Of a DNA stretch of 64,000 nucleotides, positions 57,103 to 64,000 are shown one piece after another. Position numbers and translations under genes: made by a program. Each line of letters starts with the position of its first letter. Position 1 is the stretch's first letter. The notes beneath the pieces are model-generated. The model saw nothing but the letters and a program-made list of their open reading frames with translations, had not been told where the DNA came from and ran no database searches. This stretch comes from Loripinus fragilis (taxonomy: Eukaryota; Mollusca; Bivalvia; Lucinida; Lucinidae): NCBI GenBank assembly GCA_964019695.1, contig OZ026520.1, positions 24,566,130 through 24,630,129 of the forward strand. Reading direction: 5' to 3'.

Positions 57103-59275
57103 GATATATCTTTCAAAAGCTCATACTTGCAAGAATTTTTTCCTGTGTAAACAAAAAATACTTATATCTGTGAGACGGATACCTTTGGCCACATTGCTGT
57201 ATGAACAATTTTAACTTCTCACATAGATCACTTTACGCCCCAACATACAGCTTTTGAGCAATCGACAGCATGCTTATCAGTCTTTTAGAGTCACTTCTGG
57301 TTTGATACCGTTTGCAATATTGTGACACGCTGGGTGAACTTAAGAAAAAAAAACAGTTGCATGAACATGAACTACATTTATCCGACTACGATATTTAGAA
57401 GTATTTTCGCCCAAATGTATAAATTTCTGGTAGAAAAATATATATTTACAATTTTGGCTTTTGAACTTTTTAAGGTCAGAATGAAAAAGTGTAAATAATA
57501 TCAAACATACATTATATTTGGGTCAAAATACTTCTAAATATTGTAGTAAGATGTTCATGCAAATGGTTTTCTCTAAAGTTCACCCAGCGTGTCACAATAT
57601 TGCAAACGGTATCAAACCAGGAAGTAACTCTAAAAAGTTTGATAAGCATGCTGCCGATTGCTCAAAAGCTGTATGTTGGGGAGTAAAGTGATCTATGTGA
57701 GATGTATAAAGGATCATTGACACTTGCTATGGGTAAATGCCTATGGTTTTCAGTAAAAATAAAAGTTTGTCAATCGTTCCTTTATTCACCTTGAAGCTAC
57801 CCTGACCTGAGTACTTTATGGCTGTGAAATCCGTTTTCTATATTAAATGCTTCAAAGATGTAAATTTTGGGGTAGAACAATCAGTTTTACATCAAGATAT
57901 ATAGAATTCCGAAAACATTTTTTAAAATCTCATTCCCCCCCCCCACCCCCCCCCCCCCCCGTGTGCCAGCAAAAGCTTTTGCATGATTATGTGTTACCAT
58001 ATTTTACACATTGTATGGAAGTGGCTTGCTGGCACAAGGGTGGGAAAGATGTTCAGCAGCCCAAAAACCCAGGGCCTAAGCCCATAAAATGCCTTTCCTA
58101 CCAAGTAAGAAATTAATGACAGTAATGAAGTTCTCTAGAACCAACCTCCTAAATTGCTTTGTATTCTGTGCTAGTTTAATATAAAGTACTTAAAGATTAA
58201 AAGTAGAATTAGCAAGGTTTTATGCATTTTTTCATAAGAAAAAATCTCACTGTTATTAAATGACACATTATTTTGCAAACGTCCTGTACTTATCTATTTG
58301 CATGCTAGGGAATTGTTCATGTTTTTATTTTCGTTCGCTGACTTTCTTCAAAATTAAGTTTTTAAAAATAAACCACCCAGGACCACCATCAGAGTGTCAA
58401 ACAGTTTGGATCCAGATCAAGACCGACATTCCGTTGGTCTTCATCTGGGTTCAAACTGTTTGCAAAAGGCTATCGACAGCAACAAAATTATCCACTGCCA
58501 TGCAAAGAGTTATAACAGGTAAATACTTAAGTGTTCCATATATTGTCTCATATAGGGATATACATGCATATGTATACCATAACTATTCGGACACTTTAAA
58601 TACATACAACATGCTATGTCCTTTAAACAAAGCAAAAGTAATATTCAAAGGATCTAGTTAGAATCAGTTTTACTTTCCAATGCTAAATGGGACACTTTCA
58701 TTCCTTCAAAAATATTTATTTCTTTTGTTGAGCTTTCAGTTTTGCATTATTTACGGTACATGTAGTCAAAAATGTACAGGTAATTTCTAAATTATCTCCC
58801 CAAAAACATTTTATTACAAAACATATTTTGTTTTTAAAACAATTTCATCAATTATCGTGATTCGTTAATACTCTGCATATGGTATGTTTAGTAGATATCG
58901 CCTGGCCTACCAAATAAATCAAGAAAACGTGCAGAAATCACCTTTTAAAGCACTTTTTATTTTCATGAAATTTCAGACCCCTCCCCTTTCCACCCACCAT
59001 AACTCTCGAATGCGTAGAAATTTTGAAAATATTTTGCTAGCTGGCACTTGCCATTAAATGCACCTATTGCACTGATACTACATTCACCACACTAGAAGCC
59101 CAAAAGCAGCGTTCTGGGAATTAGAAAAATAGGCGTATGAGGCCCAATCCGTCAATGATCCTTGGTCATACAACAATGTGGCCTAAGGTATCCGTCTCCT
59201 TGATAAAAAAAAGCAATTTGTGTTTATATAGAAAAAAATTCATGCAAGTAAGAGCTTTTGAATGATAAAGTCGTC
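57103..59275. mobile_element. nested fold-back: 495-bp palindrome inside a larger inverted repeat
   Basis: The outer arms are 57103-57208 and 59155-59275 (AAAGCTCATACTTGCA, GAGACGGATACCTTTGGCC). Between GTATGAAC and AAGGATCATTGAC an inner palindrome is inserted (about 57211-57705). Its arms, of about 195 bp, carry CTCACATAGATCACTTTAC, AGCTTTTGAGCAATCG and AATATTGTGACACGCTGG. The uninterrupted join is seen at about 59150-59175 in the other arm. ORFs at 57847 and 58260 show no known motif. Confidence 0.75.
58398..58462. repeat. variable-apex hairpin (CAAACAGTTTGGATCCAGAT)
   Basis: CAAACAGTTTGGATCCAGAT(CAAGACCGAC) pairs with (GTTGGTCTT)CATCTGGGTTCAAACTGTTTG. The stem base is like 56064-56132, the apex is different. 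Confidence 0.8.
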
Positions 59276-60150
59276 CTTAAATGTACTTTTGGGCCCTGAA
59301 AGATATTTCAAGTTATTCTAAACTGGGAAAATGACCCGGAATTCGGAAAACTGGCCACCTACTTCAAGGTCATGGTATGACACATAGCAGAGTCCAAATG
59401 ATATAGATTGAGGTTCATTATTTAGAAAAACTATTGAGTTTTGTAATAGCAGATGCAAAACCTTATTTGCGCAGAGCAACTATTTGGAATACGACTTGAA
59501 GTAAAAGTGATTCGGACCTGGCTTCCAATGTAAACACAACCTCTACATGGCAGCCATATTGAATTGGGACTTCATATTCTCACGGTAGCTAGTTTGTTTT
59601 TGGCTTGCAGGAAGTTCCTGACCTGGTCATGTATTTTTTTCTCCAAATTCATGAAAATCAATATGTATCTTGCTTTGAGCTATCAAAGCTGCGGGATTAA
59701 CTAAAATATTTCGAGAAATATGAAATTTACAATATTTGCTTTTAACATGGTTGAAAAATCGAAAAAGGTATTTTGCCCTTGCCAGTCACCTATATAAGCT
59801 ACGCCACTGCATTGGCTTAAAACATAACTTTTTCAGAGACGTTGCCAAGTCAAAACAATCCAAATTGGTCAATCCAAAGAAAATATGTGGTGGTGACTTT
59901 GGACCACCCTGGTGGCTCAGGTGGTGAGCGTGTCTGTCCAGTGTTCCAAGGGGTTTGAGCATGAGCAAAAACAGTATGTGCATGTCTGTCTGTCTGCCAC
60001 AAGCCTACTATCCTCTTTTCTTAAAACTTGACTTTTAAGTCTAATAACAATTTCATATATGTTTAGCGTAGACATAGCTTTTTGTGAAAGCTTATACTTG
60101 TAAATAAATGGGGCTTTGTTTATCGTCTAAACGACATCCGGTTAAAAGAA
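59276..60150. other. no recognisable gene; weak tRNA-like stretch
   Basis: TGGTGGCTCAGGTGGTGAGC near 59910 and GGGGTTTGAGCATG near 59951 look like a decayed SINE head, too weak to call. Nothing else supported. Confidence 0.3.
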
Positions 60151-60156
60151 ACCCAC

Positions 60157-60473
60157 TGCGCATGCGCGTCTAAACAACTCTGTAGGTCCCTATATTATGT
60201 ATATTGAAGACATGCTTTCGTCCTTTGATAGGGTCATCAGGTTTTGCGCAGTTTACAATAAAAGAGAACCAGAATACCATCTTTATAAAAAAATTCAAAT
60301 TTTGTGCGCATGCGCAGCAATTAAAGAATGAAGAGGACTAAACTACAAACAATTAACATCAGTCTGCCACATTTTATTATTCTACAGCCAACATAACCCC
60401 TTCTTTAAAGTCAAACTGTACGAAAGCTCTATGATAATAGCCTAAAATCAGAAAATGCTTTGCGCATGCGCAG
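60157..60473. promoter_or_regulatory. three TGCGCATGCGC sites
   Basis: CTGCGCATGCGCG (60156-60168), GTGCGCATGCGCAG (60304-60317) and TTGCGCATGCGCAG (60460-60473) each match the palindromic NRF1-type recognition sequence. They lie about 150 bp apart in otherwise AT-rich DNA. Function is not shown; they may be part of a repeat. Confidence 0.4.
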
Positions 60474-62064
60474 TAGGCATTTCCAAATGTGGTTCTATAT
60501 CCTCTTCTGCCTAGTCAGTCATGGCCTACAACTGTGCCAAATTTCATGCTTGTATCCGGAATAGCACAATCAGGCCAAAATTTGGCTCTTAGCCGCCTAG
60601 CTATAAGTCATATTAGTAACGTCATGACGTTGTGTATAGTTTCCAAAGACCATATTTCCATGAATAATGGAGTTAACTTCGTAAAATTTGCAGGATAACT
60701 TCTTAATACTTTGTAGATTAAGTGTATTTAATTAGCTAAATTTTGACGACTTCATCATTAAGGCTGGTTTTCACAGATTGTGGATCATGTATGTATGCAA
60801 TATAAATAGCTGCCTAACTGTACTTATTGGTTGACAGGCTACCTATACGTTTTTACACATCATTGATTTATACCCGTGACATATTTCGAAATATTTCAAG
60901 TGTTGACAATTTGTCATCATGGATAGCTCATAATGTATTATCCACTGTGTTGGATGGATTAGTTTGATCAGTTCGTATCCTGTAAAGTTTGATCTTGGTA
61001 CGCAATTACCTAAATATTAGCCTATTTTCCGTAACGAGAAAATTCGCCGATATACCTGATATTGGCACGTATCTGTCTGTTTATTCGTGACCGAGCCCAA
61101 AACGGGTGGATCTCAGCCTAGGTCTGACCTCTACACATTTCCCTACTTCTTGTAAACCCGTTGGCGTTTCGGTTGAAACGCACGCTTGTTGAGATCGGAT
61201 CCAGCGCAAATACGCCAGAAGCTACATTCTATGAAACGCCGTTGTGTATTATTTATTGTACACTGTTGAAAATGTGTGTGTTAAAAACGGTGAATCAGTA
61301 TAGTCCGACTGATTCAAGCAATGGAAAATTTGGATGAATCCTTCTACTGGTAAATTTTGACATTAGGCGGATCAAACGTTAGACGTTTTCATGGTGTAGC
61401 ATGAGATATGGAAATCAGGATGAAATAACAGATATATCTTACCTGTTTTCAGCACGACCAGTAGATATTTGGTTAAGAAATACCTGTTACAGTCTGAGTA
61501 ACCCTTTCACGTGCTACTGCGTAAACTCCTCCAATCTTTGATCAGTCTGAGGTCGAAATTTACCAGTATTTAAAACTGTTATCCTTTGCATTTCAATAGC
61601 ACGATCGGTAGGTATTTATTTTAGAATAGCCGCCGCAATCTGATTTTTTCTCTTAAATAAGGGTAACTATGTGGTAGAGGTCACACACGATAAGAGTACA
61701 GTAACGAAACAGAATTACCGTTAGAAATATGAAAGAAATACCTGCATTTGTCCAATCAAGGGTTATAAATATATGCTTTTTAGATTTAGGTGTCTAAAAA
61801 GTTAAACAATAGCATTTTGCCCTCCTGCTATTGTGACCTGCTTTCTGTTAAAGATTATACACATATACTGATTTTGACGTAGTATTTATGAATGTCTATA
61901 ACGAAGTTAACTTAAAAGTTATGAAAAAATCACCTTTTTATGAATTCTTATACATAAATAATTTATATAGCCCTTTAAGGTATATGTTTCTGAAGTGAAT
62001 AACAAAATGCACAGGCTAAAAATAAACAATCGTTTTTCAGTATAAACATGTGAATATTTTCTTA
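60474..62064. other. no recognisable gene
   Basis: Around 61050-61260 the sequence is somewhat richer in CpG than its neighbours and could hold an untranslated 5' exon of the gene at 63053, but I cannot place a promoter or donor with confidence. Confidence 0.3.
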
Positions 62065-62200
62065 CCCATCAGTTTTAACATAAGTTTTGGGTGCTCAAAA
62101 TAACCGTCTCATTGAGACGGTTATTTTGAGTACCAACAACATATGTTTTGGTTGAGAAATAAGAAAAAAATGGTACGCACTCTTAACTAAAGGCCTGAAA
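62065..62200. repeat. AACCGTCTC palindrome, copy 3
   Basis: CTCAAAATAACCGTCTCA pairs perfectly with TGAGACGGTTATTTTGAG. Outer arms are ACATAAGTTTTGGG / CCAACAACATATGTTTTGG, and the shared flank TACGCACTCTTAACT follows. Copy 2 has AAAAGAACC/GGTTCTTTT; here both arms carry the matching change AAAATAACC/GGTTATTTT. Confidence 0.85.
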
Positions 62201-62210
62201 ATGTATAATC

Positions 62211-62262
62211 GTGTAGATCATAATCAGATATGAGCCATCTCATCAGGATCTACACTGTCTGC
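62211..62262. repeat. decayed hairpin GTGTAGATC...GATCTACAC
   Basis: GTGTAGATCATAATCAGATA(TGAG) faces (CTCA)TCAGGATCTACACTG. Member of the GATCAGA hairpin group. Confidence 0.7.
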
Positions 62263-62832
62263 AAGATATTTAGCTGCTCTGCATAGATAAGGGGACCCCT
62301 AGTGAAAGTCTGAAAATATTTATGTCAGTATTGAAATATTTATGTGTGCTGGGAACTCAGAACAAGATGTATACTTTATTTTGGCCTTATAGCAGCTAAC
62401 AGTGTTACCTGGTTTTCTGTATTAACATTCATGGTATTAGTCCACATATACAGCTTAATAATACCATAACTTTAGCTATTCTATGTACCATTTTTTTTAT
62501 AAATCGAAAACAGGGGCTTTATTTCATACATAGTCGCGAATCCATTTCAAAGTGCTAGTGTGTATACAATGAGAAGGCTACAACTACATATATTTCCATA
62601 AAGATATAAAATAGTAGACATTTAGCAGAGTTATCACACGGCAGTTATCATTCTGAAGATTACAGTGCCTGAACGAAAACTATTACGATTCCACGCACTA
62701 TAAATTACTTTTAAACGTCGCATTTTATGGCGTGAACACCTTCTTATGGATGTCATTACATATCGTTACAAAATATGTAAACCACCAGTGATTTATCGAA
62801 GCCATTTGACAAAGAAAGCTAAGTAACGGTTG

Positions 62833-62919
62833 TACCATGGGTTGTCCGCCTGTTCGTGGAGATCATCCACGAGCTTTAGCGAGTGGATTATCTTACATAC
62901 AGGTGGACAACCCATGGTA
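62833..62919. repeat. long hairpin with CCATGGGTTGTCC arms
   Basis: The arm TACCATGGGTTGTCCGCCTG(T) at 62833-62853 pairs with 62899-62919 (one mismatch). An inner CGTGGA(TGA)TCATCCACG-like hairpin adds a second stem. It lies about 130 bp upstream of the splice acceptor of the last gene. Confidence 0.8.
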
Positions 62920-63052
62920 TAACTATTTTATACCACCTACATCAGTGTAGATCTTGCACATCATGAGATATTTCGTGCTAAAGTTGGTAAGGGTGGTATA
63001 ATGAGCATTGTGATATTTGGGAACTTAAAAAGGTCTACATTCTGCTTTTCAG

Positions 63053-63734
63053 GCTTACAAATAAAACTACCACGGAGCCATGGGCTCGTCAAACAGCAAG
63101 AACAAGAGATCTGGGGGCGTAGTAGGAGGAGGGAAAGCAGTCGTGGCACCTCCTGCATTTCCACCACAGCCACCATATGCTGGTACCCCGATCCATTACG
63201 AATTTGTGGAAATCATGGCTACCCTGGATATGCAGGCACATCTGAGTTTTATACGACCTGATGTTTCACTACAGTCAACACAAGTTGAAGAGCATTACCC
63301 AAGATTAATGGCAATGTACGAACATGGTTATAAAATGTTGTTGTTTGTTGCACTACCAGGAGGTCAACGACAAGGAGGCCTTACAAACATGGGGCATGTT
63401 CAAAGGGACGCCAAGTTTCAGGGGATATTCCGTCAGCTACTGCCTGAGGAAGCGGGACAAAAATGGCAGCTGCAAGTTCAGAAATCGGTACTGGTTAACC
63501 AAATGTTCCACTCCTGGAATGGCGCTTTAATGTTCAGTAGTCAATCACAGACAGGGAGCTTTTCAGATAATCAACATATATTTCAGACCATCAACCAAAT
63601 CTCGCAGAATCACGGACGCTTGATCAGTGTCGAGATGGTTGGAATGGCTGGACAAGAGTTGGAGGTCACGCAGGATCTCGCGAGAAGACAGCAATATTTT
63701 CATTACATGAGAACAGGACAGCTTCCCATGATAC
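63053..63734 (+). CDS. first coding exon of a probable host gene; MGSSNSK N-terminus, possible raftlin-like protein
   Basis: A 3' acceptor (CTGCTTTTCAG, AG at 63051-63052) precedes a 27-nt leader and ATG at 63080. The frame runs 218 codons plus one base to a consensus donor (ATAC|GTAAGT, 63735), so the gene has at least one upstream noncoding exon and continues past the window. The protein starts MGSSNSKNKR, a classic N-myristoylation signal (Gly2, Ser5/6, Lys7), then a Pro/Gly-rich linker to about residue 36 and a folded part. Segments HYEFVEIMATLD (39-50), YPRLMAMYEHGYKMLLF (73-89), FQGIFRQLLPEE (113-124) and IFQTINQISQNHGRLISVEM (168-187) resemble in order the raftlin family of membrane-raft proteins, but no motif is decisive. 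No frameshift is present. The extra codons read after 63735 are intron. Confidence 0.7.
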
Positions 63735-64000
63735 GTAAGTATTGGTACTATTTTTGTGAATTCCTAACTCCTGGCCCCGTGGTTATTAAACTTTTTTCAT
63801 GCTAAACTCAACTGAGCATGAAATTTCTACTTCTCACAATAATTAAAAATCTGAAAAATATCCATAGTTCTTGCTTTAAAACTATCAGATGTTGTTTTTA
63901 TCCTTCAGATGTTTTTGTTAAATTCCCAACAACTGATTTATGAGCAGGATAAAGTTTATGTTTAGTTGAGCATGAAAAAGTTTTATAACCTCGAGGTCAG

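Noticed and set aside
60185..60260. second hammerhead ribozyme on the minus strand (CTGATGACCC...GGACGAAAG)
   Set aside because: CTGATGA and GAAA are present, but stem II lacks its first pairs and no formable stem III with a GTC site was found.

Overview
This is an AT-rich, intron-bearing eukaryotic window dominated by transposons. Short TIR elements with 2-, 4-, 5-6- and 9-bp target duplications, Penelope-type and LINE reverse-transcriptase relics, a molluscan-type tRNA-SINE and hairpin MITEs built around GATCAGACTG-like stems together suggest an invertebrate, most likely a bivalve mollusc. The species call is an inference from repeat style, not from a conserved host gene.

Layout. 0-2.7 kb: decayed Penelope-like reverse transcriptase with its 3' tail. 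4.5-6.6 kb: TA-flanked TIR element carrying two convergent tRNA-like (Pol III A/B box) modules. 7-14.8 kb: 49-bp tandem repeat, several MITEs, and a large composite built on ~145-bp tandem units, invaded by a deletion derivative of the 4.5-kb element. 15.4-20.2 kb: 4.8-kb element with long inverted arms and no genes. 20.3-29 kb: PLE tail, satellite arrays (45- and 78-bp units), LINE 3' end, second TIR element with convergent tRNA-like modules, and one possible small host exon. 29.4-33.3 kb: nested fold-back element. 33.4-38.8 kb: interrupted LINE, two more PLE tails, a palindrome and a SINE. 39-44 kb: tandem array, then the longest open gene, a two-exon hAT-type transposase-like gene, followed by a hairpin array and a complete type III hammerhead ribozyme. 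44.4-49.9 kb: 5.4-kb Mutator-like TIR unit with a perfect 9-bp target duplication, containing a mariner-like element and a LINE fragment. 50.6-53.1 kb (minus): tyrosine-recombinase gene followed by an SGNH-hydrolase exon. 53.2-62.9 kb: microsatellites, MITEs, fold-backs and hairpins. 63.05 kb to the end: 5' coding exon of a probable host gene with a myristoylation-type N-terminus, continuing past the window.

Little works together as a pathway. The points of interest are (i) the hammerhead ribozyme between the hAT stop codon and a poly(A) signal, (ii) the recombinase/SGNH pair without reverse transcriptase, (iii) TIR elements carrying inward-facing Pol III promoter-like modules, and (iv) hairpin families whose stems change on both arms while staying complementary. 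All assignments come from reading the sequence; no database search was possible.
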